From an uncultured Flavihumibacter sp. (lineage in GTDB: Bacteria > Bacteroidota > Bacteroidia > Chitinophagales > Chitinophagaceae): a stretch of 64,000 bases of DNA. The translations under genes and the position numbers were made by a program. Under the pieces are notes generated by a model that was given only the letters and a program-made list of their open reading frames with translations, was not told where the DNA came from and made no database searches. The stretch covers positions 496,001 to 560,000 of the forward strand of contig CABHOY010000019.1 of NCBI GenBank assembly GCA_902168105.1, given 5' to 3'. Below, one piece after another: positions 54,686 through 63,340 of this stretch; within the stretch, counting starts at the first letter, position 1, and the number at the start of each line of letters is the position of its first letter.

Positions 54686-56560
54686 TTAAATAGATTTAAC
54701 TTCAGTAGAGGGTGACAGTTGCTTAAAAATTTGATCTACGTTTATCTTCACGTCGTCTGAATCGAAACCATTATCGCGGAAAACGACACGCAGGGGCCTC
54801 ATTTCGGCTAGTTCGTTGACTAAATCTTCAGAAATACCCATATCGAAACATGCAATGATCGCATTTTCGTCGACAAAGAATACATTTTTTCCGTTCAATT
54901 TTTCTTTACGAATAGGTAATGTCAAATCGACGCCCCAATCAAGCAATACCTGAAATAGCAAATCTTCGGGATTATTCCGATCCGGCTTGATATTGTTTAC
55001 GATGTCAAAAAGTTTCTTCTGTTCGAGGTTGTCAGGCATATAATAGATATCCGCCATGTTTGATGTATCGACTTTTAGTACCCGGAACCCCGTATCCCCT
55101 GTAAATAACGGGTTTTCTTCTTTGACTTTTTTTGCAGACCTGCGAATGCGTTCTTTACCTACTTCTGCGATTGTTACAAGTCCTGCCTTAAAAGCCTCAC
55201 TTTCTTTTGCACACTGCTCCGGTAGCTGAATACATATAAACTTTCTATTTTTACCGTCTTCAGCGTTTTGAGAAAACATCGCATGCGCAAGCGTGCAGGT
55301 TCCAGCGAAGAAATCTAAAACAACCCCGTCATCGCAACATAACTGTATGAGGAGCTTTACAAGATCAACAGGTTTAGGGGTCTCGAAGACTGACTTTCCG
55401 TCAAACAATTCTTTTAATGCATTCTTAGCCACTTCGTTAGTGCCAACTTCTGAAGCAAAAAGAATTGATTCCGGCGTTAATCCTCTCTCTTTTGCCTCAA
55501 GGTATGTTTTAACTCTTGGAACACCGTTGCCATCTTTGCCAAACCAAATACGTCCCTCACTTATTGCTTTATCCATCACTGGTTTGGTATATAGCCAACA
55601 TCTACCACTCTCCAATGTATGTTCTTTCCCGTTCGGCGCTTTCAAAGTATAAAATTGAGTCTTGGTTCCATGCCCAGCCTGAGCTGTTGCTGGATCAGAC
55701 TTCCAAAGTCCGCGGGGATCATTATCTGGGTTTTTGTAATTAGCCAGAGCTTTTTCTGTCATCGCTAATTGTTTAAGCGCACGTCTCTCCGGATTCTTAT
55801 TCATTGCATAACAAACTATATAATCATGACGCAATGAAACGACTTTTCTGTTCTCTCTGTTCGTTCTTTTCTCCCAAATAAAATTGGCAACAAAATTGTC
55901 CCCACCAAAAATTTCATCACATAGCTTAATAAGATTACAAATCTCAACGTCATCAATCGAAATAAAAATTATTCCATCATCCGACAGTAGGTTTCTCGCC
56001 AGTTTTAATCTCGGATAAAGCATGCTCAACCAATCGGAATGAAATCGGCCATTCGCTTCAGTATTTGCTACTAAACGATTTCCAGCTTCATCTTTTTGAT
56101 TAGACCGAATAAAAAACTCGTCAAGATCTTCCGCAAAGTCATCCTCATAAACAAAATCATTACCTGTATTATAAGGGGGGTCGATATAAATCATTTTTAC
56201 TTTGCCGAGGTAGGCTTCCTGCAAAAGTTTTAGCGCATCCAAATTATCGCCTTCAATAAAAAGATTTTTCGTAATGTCAAACTCCACACTTTCTTCACGA
56301 ACGGGCCGTAATGTTTTGGCAATGGGTGCGTTGGCTGTTAACAGGGCTTCACGCTTGCCAGGCCAGTTGAGCTGATAACGTTCCTGTGGACCTTCGATAA
56401 TCTGCCCGCTCAATTCCTGCTTCAATTGGTCAAAATCAATCCTATATTTAACATGGCCTTGTGCATCTTTTGCTTCAGTGACACAAGACGGAAACAATTC
56501 GCGGATACGTGCGATGTTGTCTTGCGTCAGATCAGGCGTGTGCATTTTTAGCTTTTCCAT
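54686..56560 (-). CDS. mod: Type III-like site-specific DNA methyltransferase
   Basis: 624 residues, beta-class N6-adenine methyltransferase order: catalytic D127-P-P-Y first, a central target-recognition region (~170-390), then motif [14 protein letters not shown] near residue 415. In motif I the usual second Gly is Cys (codon TGC), a position known to vary in this family. It methylates one strand of the recognition site and guides the Res subunit. The start ATG at 56558-56560 lies 15 nt after the DUF4391 gene; a second ATG six codons in is possible. Confidence 0.92.
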   Translation of the reverse strand: MEKLKMHTPDLTQDNIARIRELFPSCVTEAKDAQGHVKYRIDFDQLKQELSGQIIEGPQERYQLNWPGKREALLTANAPIAKTLRPVREESVEFDITKNLFIEGDNLDALKLLQEAYLGKVKMIYIDPPYNTGNDFVYEDDFAEDLDEFFIRSNQKDEAGNRLVANTEANGRFHSDWLSMLYPRLKLARNLLSDDGIIFISIDDVEICNLIKLCDEIFGGDNFVANFIWEKRTNRENRKVVSLRHDYIVCYAMNKNPERRALKQLAMTEKALANYKNPDNDPRGLWKSDPATAQAGHGTKTQFYTLKAPNGKEHTLESGRCWLYTKPVMDKAISEGRIWFGKDGNGVPRVKTYLEAKERGLTPESILFASEVGTNEVAKNALKELFDGKSVFETPKPVDLVKLLIQLCCDDGVVLDFFAGTCTLAHAMFSQNAEDGKNRKFICIQLPEQCAKESEAFKAGLVTIAEVGKERIRRSAKKVKEENPLFTGDTGFRVLKVDTSNMADIYYMPDNLEQKKLFDIVNNIKPDRNNPEDLLFQVLLDWGVDLTLPIRKEKLNGKNVFFVDENAIIACFDMGISEDLVNELAEMRPLRVVFRDNGFDSDDVKINVDQIFKQLSPSTEVKSI

Positions 56561-56575
56561 ACTTTATTTTCCCGC

Positions 56576-57235
56576 TTAAGCTTTTAGTGTGTCAATTTGT
56601 TGTTTTATTGTGCGGGCTTTAGCATTGATCTCAACCTTTCGGTTGAATTGTATTTCTTTTTCCAATGCTGCCTCCACCTTTACCAACTCTCTTTGCCAGT
56701 GAGAAATGGCTTCTACTCTTTCGATGCGTTGTTGCAAGCTCTCGCCCTCTCTTGATGGATAGGGTATCAATGCACCCAACAATTCACCATACAAAGCGGC
56801 TAAGTCGAGTTTGACAGGCAAGGCTCGTCTGCTTGAATTATCCAACATCCAATCTGTCCCCCAATAGCCTCCGGCACCCCATTTTTTAAAATCTAATTCA
56901 CTCTGACATTTGTAGCAAGCCATGACCTTTATCCTGCCGTCATAGCTAATTTCATAGACTATGGGAAATGGTATTGCCTTGTCTATGCTCCGCAACACAT
57001 CGGAATGAATTTCACCTGTTCTTAGCGAGACTGCAAATATCTGAATTTCAGGAACAATTTTAACTGCGGGGATATTGATCGTTTCTGGTGCGAGCTTGTA
57101 CTTCCAGATTATTTGATCCACTTGCTGTACAAAAAGATTCTTGAGCCTAGCTGATACTTCAGCGTGCGCATAAATCTTTGTCTTTGGTACAATGCGTCCA
57201 ACGTACGATTGTATCGGATAGTCAAAAAGTGTCAT
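56576..57235 (-). CDS. DUF4391 protein of the restriction operon
   Basis: 219 residues from the ATG at 57235, which overlaps the end of the helicase gene by 14 nt; the in-frame frame start at 57277 is deeper in that gene and less likely. DUF4391-type features are visible: LFDYPIQSYVGRIVPKTKIYAHA, IWKYKLAPETINIPA, VKVMACYKC-like strand and a helical tail from ~165 with coiled-coil character. Function of DUF4391 is unknown; its constant place between an SNF2-like helicase and mod suggests an adaptor (inference). Confidence 0.78.
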   Translation of the reverse strand: MTLFDYPIQSYVGRIVPKTKIYAHAEVSARLKNLFVQQVDQIIWKYKLAPETINIPAVKIVPEIQIFAVSLRTGEIHSDVLRSIDKAIPFPIVYEISYDGRIKVMACYKCQSELDFKKWGAGGYWGTDWMLDNSSRRALPVKLDLAALYGELLGALIPYPSREGESLQQRIERVEAISHWQRELVKVEAALEKEIQFNRKVEINAKARTIKQQIDTLKA

Positions 57236-60200
57236 GCTGAGGAGCCTCCTGCACCACCAAAAAAGCAATAAGTTCAAAATCGTCTATTCCTGATATTGTA
57301 TTTATCAAAGCGGACGTCTTACCTCCCGTGAAGAGGCTGTCCAGATCCTTCTCTTCTTTCACTTTTATAATCGATCGAATGGCGGAATTGAGAAGTTCGG
57401 AATATTTTCCCATCTTTCGCCCGTCGTCTGTTTCCTGATTGAAGCGGCGAAATACAGTTGCAATTGGATCACCATATCCTTTACAACTACTACGCACCAA
57501 ATCGAGAAGCCTTTTTACTTCCGTGTGATTGGCGACAATTTCACCGTCGTCCGATATATAGACCAGATAGTACGGATGCAACCTGTTTTGCTGATTAATA
57601 TTTATTCCACCATTGCGATTACGCAATGTAAAAATCACCCCCGGTTTAAGCCCTAACTCCGCGTGCGAAGGCACAACAGCATGCATTCCCTTGGGGATAG
57701 ACTCCAGATCACCATGTTCCTTGACATAATTGATCAGATCCATGCGAAAATCATTCAGCCCCAGATCAGTAATAGATACACCTGTTTTGAGCTCTTCCAG
57801 CTCAATCACCTCTTCTTGCAAACGGCGAAGTTGTTCCTTGCGATAAGCTATATCGTTACTTTTTGCCGTCAATACATTATCATCGCCTGTTGCCGATACA
57901 TCAGCAATGATCATACGGGCTTCAACACGTTCTTTCAGGCGGATATATTCATCGAGTGAAATGTCCGGCCAATAATTCACAAGCTGGATAGACGCGTTCG
58001 GCGATCCTATACGGTCAATGCGGCCAAATCGCTGGATGATACGCACTGGATTCCAGTGAATATCGTAGTTAATCAGGTAGTCGCAATCCTGTAAGTTCTG
58101 TCCTTCGGAAATACAATCTGTTCCGATCAGAATATCAATCTCACCTTCTACCTGCGGCATTACAAGTTGCTTTTCTTTTGATCGGGGTGAGAATAATGTC
58201 AGTACGGACTGAAAGTCGTAGCCGGGACCTAATGTCGATCTCGGAGTGTCTTTCCCAGTGACCATTCCAAAATGAAGGTTGTTATCCAGGAGAGTCCCCC
58301 CACCCACCAGATTTTTATACAGATAGCTGGCGGTATCGGCAAAAGCTGTGAAGATTAGAACCTTCTTGTTTCTGCCGTTAATTGGATTGTTAATTTTGTT
58401 GGTAATATGATTTTTAAGATGCTGCAGTTTGCTGTCATCTTCAGGTGTGATTTTATTCATAGAATCGAGCAGACCATCAATCAGACAAAGATCGTTCTTC
58501 AAATCACCCTTCCATCGCTCAACATCCATATCTGAAAGTTCTATCTTGATTTTTCCACCAACTGTCATACTATCAAGATCGGAGAAATCATCTTCGTCAG
58601 CTTCCAGGTTTTCTATTCCCTCGGTAAAATCACTAACATTGATATTCTGACCAGCTTCGAAGTTCACTATTGTTTGAAGCGTGGTTTGCAATTTCTCCTG
58701 CAAAGAACGAAGTGTAATACGGAACGACTCTACTGAGCTCTCCAGACGTTTCAGCAGGTTTGTCGTCATCAACGCCTGAAGACTGATTTCACGGTCTAAC
58801 TGACGGAACTTTCTCCCGCCGCCTACACGAGTATCATACATTTCTTCATACTTCGGCAATCGGCTTGGTAGAATGTAACTTATTGGCGCATATACCGCGA
58901 GCTTCAGTAACGAAAGCTTATCAAATATTTCATTAAAATTCATTACGTCGGTACGCGCTGTCAACGGCGAATGGAACGATAATGGCTTCCTGCGTTCAGG
59001 AAATTTTCCGATGTCGGTGGTATCATAGAATGTTTCAATATGCCTACGGGAGCGGGCAATAGTGACACTATCCAGTACCTCAAAGAAATCAAAGTCAAGT
59101 GCGTCCAAAATGGCTCTTGCTGTCCGTTCTTCAGGTGGTAGTTTGGACCATTGATTAAATACAGACTGAGCACGACGGAATATTTCCTCGACGCTGTGCG
59201 AGGTTTTCAGTTTTTTATTCAAGTTGTCCGAGTCGCCCTCATAGGCAAGCGCGAGCTGGTTCCGAAGATCATTGAAGCGATTATTTACAGGCGTGGCTGA
59301 AAGCATTAGAACCTTCGTCTTGACACCTTCGCGAATAACCCTGTTCATAAGTTTTTGATATCGTGTTTCCCGGTCCTTGAAAGCGTCATTGTTTCTAAAA
59401 TTGTGTGATTCATCAATTATTACAAGATCGTAATTGCCCCAATTCACACGATTAAGAGCTATCCCAAAAGATTCACCTGACGTCCGAGATAAATCTGTGT
59501 GGCTGAGAACGTCGTATCCAAAACGGTCTTGAGCGAAAATATTTGTCTTGAGGTTCTTATTGTAGTTGAGCCAATTATCTGCCAATTTCTTCGGACATAG
59601 TAGCAAAACCGATTTATTTCGCAGTTCATAGTATTTAATTACAGCTAGTGCGGTGAAGGTTTTACCCAATCCAACACTATCTGCCAGAATACAACCGTTA
59701 TATGTTTCAAGCTTATTTATAATCCCAACAGCTGCGTCCCGCTGGTAGTTAAAAAGTTTCTTCCAAATAAGACTATCCTGATAACCTGTACGATCATTCG
59801 GCAATACGTCTTCACTAATATCTTCCAGGAACTCTTTGAAGATACTATATAGCATAAGAAAATAAATCCGTTCGGGAGAGTTCTCATGGTAAACAGACTC
59901 AATATGATCGCAAATGGCTTCCGTTACGTCCTGAACCTTTAGGGGATCGTTCCATATTTGATTGAATAGCTCTAAGTATTTCTCAGTAGATCTTTCGTCA
60001 TCTAAACGGTTTATAAAATTTGAAACCGCATCTCCTTGCTGATAACCCAAATCAACCGCGGTAAAACCCTGCAACGGCAAATAGGACGTTTTCTCAGCGC
60101 CCTTCGCTAAACAAACAAATTGCTGCATTTGGGCTTTTGTCTTATTTGAACGAAAAGTTGCTTTATCTCGTATCCAGCGGGCACACTCCCTTGCAATAGC

Positions 60201-60506
60201 TCTTTGCGTTAGTTTATTTCGAAGCTGGATTTCAAATTCAGAACCGTAAAGACTATTTTCACGACTAGATCTAGGAATAAAAAATTCCCGACGTTCTTTT
60301 CGGACTTTGTCTGTGACCTCATTTGCGATAAATGTTGGGGAAGTGAAAATAAACTCGAACGACTCGATTTTAGAGAACTCAGCTTTTAATGCTTCATAGG
60401 CATAAATAGAAAAGCATGAAGCCGCGATTTTAACTTTGGATTGGGTCTTAATAGAAGCCTTAAGATCGTCTCCAAAAAGCTTATTTACATTGTCGATTAT
60501 ATCCAT
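57222..60506 (-). CDS. PLD-like/SNF2-like helicase of the restriction operon
   Basis: 1094 residues from the ATG at 60506 (a TTG at 60530 is the alternative). Residues ~20-165 look like a phospholipase-D-type fold (KIAASCFSIYAYEALKAEF, FEFIFTSPTFI, ARECARWIRDKATFRS), but no HxKxxxxD is seen, so nuclease activity there is doubtful. The SF2 core has DSVGLGKTFTA near 276 (Walker A), IIDESHNF (motif II), LSATPVNN (motif III), and ILIGTDCISEGQNLQDC plus IQRFGRIDRIG (motifs V-VI). First intact gene of the operon; DUF4391, Mod and Res follow. Such helicases occur in restriction-like phage defence loci. Confidence 0.88.
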   Translation of the reverse strand: MDIIDNVNKLFGDDLKASIKTQSKVKIAASCFSIYAYEALKAEFSKIESFEFIFTSPTFIANEVTDKVRKERREFFIPRSSRENSLYGSEFEIQLRNKLTQRAIARECARWIRDKATFRSNKTKAQMQQFVCLAKGAEKTSYLPLQGFTAVDLGYQQGDAVSNFINRLDDERSTEKYLELFNQIWNDPLKVQDVTEAICDHIESVYHENSPERIYFLMLYSIFKEFLEDISEDVLPNDRTGYQDSLIWKKLFNYQRDAAVGIINKLETYNGCILADSVGLGKTFTALAVIKYYELRNKSVLLLCPKKLADNWLNYNKNLKTNIFAQDRFGYDVLSHTDLSRTSGESFGIALNRVNWGNYDLVIIDESHNFRNNDAFKDRETRYQKLMNRVIREGVKTKVLMLSATPVNNRFNDLRNQLALAYEGDSDNLNKKLKTSHSVEEIFRRAQSVFNQWSKLPPEERTARAILDALDFDFFEVLDSVTIARSRRHIETFYDTTDIGKFPERRKPLSFHSPLTARTDVMNFNEIFDKLSLLKLAVYAPISYILPSRLPKYEEMYDTRVGGGRKFRQLDREISLQALMTTNLLKRLESSVESFRITLRSLQEKLQTTLQTIVNFEAGQNINVSDFTEGIENLEADEDDFSDLDSMTVGGKIKIELSDMDVERWKGDLKNDLCLIDGLLDSMNKITPEDDSKLQHLKNHITNKINNPINGRNKKVLIFTAFADTASYLYKNLVGGGTLLDNNLHFGMVTGKDTPRSTLGPGYDFQSVLTLFSPRSKEKQLVMPQVEGEIDILIGTDCISEGQNLQDCDYLINYDIHWNPVRIIQRFGRIDRIGSPNASIQLVNYWPDISLDEYIRLKERVEARMIIADVSATGDDNVLTAKSNDIAYRKEQLRRLQEEVIELEELKTGVSITDLGLNDFRMDLINYVKEHGDLESIPKGMHAVVPSHAELGLKPGVIFTLRNRNGGININQQNRLHPYYLVYISDDGEIVANHTEVKRLLDLVRSSCKGYGDPIATVFRRFNQETDDGRKMGKYSELLNSAIRSIIKVKEEKDLDSLFTGGKTSALINTISGIDDFELIAFLVVQEAPQHDTF

Positions 60507-60629
60507 GTTAATTGCCAATTCCGAATCCAAATATTTACCACCCCATTTTCCACATCAATACTAAACCACATATGGGACGGCCTTAGAAGTCATTACTTTT
60601 CACAGTTATTAAAAGAAATCAACGTAGCG

Positions 60630-60848
60630 TTATTTACTTTTAGTGCTTTTTAAAAGCAATTCATAAACTTCCACGTCTAAACTATCGGCAACTTGACAAA
60701 GAGTCTCGACTGAGGTTGATCCCTCTTTGTATACCGTTTTGATACTACAGTTTTTGTTAACTCCAGGTGTTCAGCTAACCAGGTATTAGTCTTTTCTTTT
60801 TCGAGCAAGACAATTTATTCTATTACAACGCTTCTTCGGAGTTTCCAT
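60630..60848 (-). pseudogene. Xre/HTH regulator broken by two frameshifts
   Basis: Starting at ATG 60848 the frame reads METPKKRCNRIN, then hits a stop after eight further codons. In the next frame, after one extra T, it reads VLLEKEKTNTWLAEHLELTKTVVSKRYTKRDQP, and a third stretch in another frame gives SVETLCQVADSLDVEVYELLLKSTKSK and TAA at 60630-60632. Joined, these form one ~73-residue Xre-type protein of the NRI-x-VLxEKxKTNxWLAE class common in Bacteroidota, usually next to restriction genes. The shifts fit a 2-nt and a 1-nt deletion. It lies 124 nt upstream of the restriction operon, same strand, and was probably its controller. Assembly error is the alternative. Confidence 0.75.
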
Positions 60849-61189
60849 TACACATATTTAGAGGCCCCTAACAAAGAATGTTTTATCTGTGATATAGAAA
60901 AATACAAATAGCAACTTGAAGCTTCTTTAAGTGAATTTAAGTTTTTTTTTGATTTTTAATGCTGTTCGAATAGTTGTTTAATGGCACTCTCGAAAAGGCC
61001 ACAAATATACATCTGTTTGATTTCAAGCACATTGACCATTAGTTCTCCTTATCTATCCTGCACTTTTAAGTTATACTTCAACGTTACCATAATTGTAAAA
61101 TAGGTTATAAAATGCTGGAATGGCTGGTGCTGGAAAGCATGGGTACCGATGGGATTATAAAACGGGCTGTAACGCTGCATAGAACGACA
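60849..61189. other. Non-coding region between the Xre remnant and ssrA
   Basis: No gene seen. CAAATATA at 61002-61009 (TATATTTG on the minus strand, exact TAnnTTTG) could have driven the Xre gene, 154 nt upstream of its ATG; no TTG at the right distance. T- and A-runs near 60945-60960. Confidence 0.4.
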
Positions 61190-61212
61190 AAACCCGCCAT
61201 TACAGCGGGTTT
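61190..61212 (-). terminator. Terminator of ssrA
   Basis: AAACCCGC (61190-61197) pairs with GCGGGTTT (61205-61212), 7-nt loop; on the minus strand it is followed by TTTTGTCG. It sits 17 nt beyond the tmRNA 3' end. Confidence 0.85.
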
Positions 61213-61228
61213 CATTACTCTTGAAGTG

Positions 61229-61602
61229 TGGAGTCGGCGGGAATCGAACCCGCGTCCAAACATATTCGCCGAAAGCTTTCTACATGTTTATTTGCGCATT
61301 AGTGTGTCGGAACCTTGCCAGGGGCGCAACTAACCAGCCTGGTCCTTATCCGTTGTTATTTCGGTACTCACTCACAGAAACCATGAGTACCTATTCCGCT
61401 AAGGTTTTGATTTAGGCGGCGGCAGTTCTAGCAGACGGGAACTTGCGGCGGCCAAAATGGGTGCGCTAATCGCCGATTAGGCAGCCATGGCGTAGTTAGA
61501 TTCGCCATTTGAAGTTTGTATATTCAGATTTACGTGCTAATTATACAACGCACGACATGCTTACACTTTCAAAGATCTATGCTGTCAAAACCAGGCGACC
61601 CC
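61229..61602 (-). ncRNA. ssrA: Transfer-messenger RNA (tmRNA)
   Basis: About 374 nt on the minus strand. The 5' end starts GGGGTCG followed by CCTGGTTTTGACAGCATAG, and the 3' end closes with the T-arm GGTTCGATTCCCGCC and CGACTCC, which pairs with the 5' GGGGTCG (one G-U) to form the acceptor stem. The tag reading frame lies at 61477-61506 and encodes GESNYAMAA then TAA, fitting Bacteroidota tags. CCA does not seem to be encoded. tmRNA with SmpB rescues stalled ribosomes and marks peptides for degradation. Confidence 0.95.
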
Positions 61603-61726
61603 AGTTTGCTTTCGCAGCTTACAAAGATACGACATTCCCTTGAATTTCCATCATAGATACGGGTAATATATCAGAATTGACCGATATTTGTATCAATGAA
61701 GCAGATACTTATTACATGAGGTATAT

Positions 61727-61837
61727 ATGCTTTATACATGGCGTGTACATACCTTATAGCTGGACTTGATCAATACGCTTTATATACGACGCATACATGC
61801 TTTATACATGACGCATACATGCCTTATAGTTGGACTT
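61727..61837. repeat. Two 41-nt direct repeats, 70-nt period
   Basis: Copies at 61727-61767 and 61797-61837 differ at five positions, all transitions. A partial third copy (about 61771-61798) lies between them. The core is ATGCTTTATACATG...CCTTATAG-TGGACTT. No gene, no CRISPR-like spacing. Confidence 0.7.
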
Positions 61838-61864
61838 AAGCCGTGAAGCAATTCACCACATAAA

Positions 61865-61891
61865 AAAAGAGGCCCTTTAGAGGCCTCTTTT
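61865..61891 (-). terminator. Intrinsic terminator after rseP
   Basis: A 10-bp stem AAAAGAGGCC (61865-61874) / GGCCTCTTTT (61882-61891) with a 7-nt loop; a long T-run follows on the minus strand. It is 20 nt beyond the rseP stop. Confidence 0.88.
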
Positions 61892-61910
61892 CAATATAAT
61901 TGATTCTCAA

Positions 61911-63245
61911 TTATTTAAACAAACTTCTCCATATATCCAGGCCATTTGCATAAAGCAGCAACCCGAATAGTATGATCATACCTACGATCTGCGCATATTC
62001 CAGGAACTTCTCGCTAGGTTTACGGCCGGTAATGATCTCATACAGCAGGAACAGTACGTGACCACCGTCAAGGGCCGGAATCGGCAGGATATTCATAAAA
62101 GCAAGGATGATGGACAGTAAAGCTGTCATTTCCCAGAAGGCGATCCAATCCCATTGTGCGGGGAACAGGTTACCGATACTGATGAAACCACCCAGCGATT
62201 CATTTGCTTTCACTTCTTTGGAAACGAAGATCAGACGCAGCTGCTGTACATATTTAACCAGTGTGCTGATACATTTGGAAAAACCTGCTGGTATTGCTTC
62301 GAAGAAGGTATACTCGCGGGTAGCGAATTTGAAATCCTTTTCAGGATTAGCTGGTCCCATACCTAAAATAGCGGTTTCAGGCACCTGGGGGAATAACTGG
62401 ATAGTATCTCCGTCACGTAACACCTGTACGGGTACCGTTTTATTTTTAAAAGGTTGTAATGCCTTTTTGAATTCATGGAAATAACTTGCCGGAGCCCCGT
62501 TAACGGTCAAGGTCTTGTCTCCTTTACGGAAACCAGCCTTCTCAGCGGCCGACTTTGATAGTACGCTATCTACAATAAAGGGAATACGTACTTCTATCAG
62601 GGTGCCTTTCCTTTTGATCATCTCCCGGATAAAGCCGGTAGGGATCTTAATATCCATCGGCTGACCATTACGGGATACCTGTATGCTGGTAGCTTCACGG
62701 AGGATTATTTCGGCAGGGATAGCTCTGAAATTCTCAACTGGTTCATGGTTAACGGACAGGATCATGTCTCCGTCGCGTAAACCAATACTTCCTGCCAGAG
62801 AGTCAACTGCAATACCATAAGTCACATTTTTCGTAGGCAGGTAGCTTTCACCCCAATGCCACAACATCATGGCGTAGATCAGGAATCCGAGGATCAGGTT
62901 TACGGTCACACCACCTATCATGATGATAAGACGCTGCCAGGCCGGTTTAGAGCGGAACTCCCAGGGCTTTGGCGGTTGAGCCATCTGCTCGCGGTCCATA
63001 CTCTCGTCCACCATTCCGGATATTTTTACATATCCGCCAAGGGGCAACCAACCAATACCATATTCTGTATCGCCTTTTTTCTTCTTAAACAGGGAAAACC
63101 AGGGATCAAAGAACAGATAGAATTTCTCAACCCTTGCTTTAAAAAGCTTGGCAGGGATAAAGTGCCCAAGCTCATGTAATACTACCAGTATTGAGAGTGA
63201 CAGTATTAACTGCCCGGCCTTTACCAATATTTCTTGTGTGGTCAT
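61911..63245 (-). CDS. rseP: RIP zinc metalloprotease (site-2 protease)
   Basis: 444 residues. The zinc motif HELGH is in the first membrane helix (residues 24-28) and the second-half motif is ALDGGHV; several transmembrane helices and two PDZ-like domains in between (IGLRDGDMILSVNH, AGFRKGDKTLTVNG). M50 RIP proteases cut membrane-spanning anti-sigma factors and leftover signal peptides inside the inner membrane. It follows dxr in the same direction after ~95 nt, a gene order common in Bacteroidota and other bacteria. Confidence 0.95.
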   Translation of the reverse strand: MTTQEILVKAGQLILSLSILVVLHELGHFIPAKLFKARVEKFYLFFDPWFSLFKKKKGDTEYGIGWLPLGGYVKISGMVDESMDREQMAQPPKPWEFRSKPAWQRLIIMIGGVTVNLILGFLIYAMMLWHWGESYLPTKNVTYGIAVDSLAGSIGLRDGDMILSVNHEPVENFRAIPAEIILREATSIQVSRNGQPMDIKIPTGFIREMIKRKGTLIEVRIPFIVDSVLSKSAAEKAGFRKGDKTLTVNGAPASYFHEFKKALQPFKNKTVPVQVLRDGDTIQLFPQVPETAILGMGPANPEKDFKFATREYTFFEAIPAGFSKCISTLVKYVQQLRLIFVSKEVKANESLGGFISIGNLFPAQWDWIAFWEMTALLSIILAFMNILPIPALDGGHVLFLLYEIITGRKPSEKFLEYAQIVGMIILFGLLLYANGLDIWRSLFK

Positions 63246-63340
63246 GTAGATGAATCTGACAGTAAATATATAATGTTAATAATCTATAGATAGTCCGACA
63301 AATATAGGCGGTTCAACTGCAGCAAGGCGTTAATGTAATA

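Larger units (their letters stand above)
61603..61910. other. Spacer between ssrA and rseP, repeats included
   Basis: 308 nt without a reading frame. It holds the 41-nt direct repeats (61727-61837) and the rseP terminator (61865-61891). Nothing else recognised; the ssrA promoter must lie near 61610-61660 but no exact consensus is seen. Confidence 0.5.

Noticed and set aside
55290..55330. Cys replacing the second Gly of the SAM motif in Mod (FAGTCT)
   Set aside because: It looks like a single-base GGC to TGC change, but this position varies among type III methyltransferases (Ala or Cys versions are familiar), so it is not good evidence of inactivation.
61229..61260. tRNA gene on the minus strand
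   Set aside because: The T-arm and acceptor sequence belong to tmRNA; there is no anticodon arm nearby and the 5' acceptor half is ~340 nt away.
61112..61415. Plus-strand open frames across 61.1-61.4 kb
   Set aside because: They run antisense through the 3' part of tmRNA and its terminator.
61727..61837. CRISPR-like array
   Set aside because: Only two to three diverged copies, no constant spacer length, and no cas genes in the window.
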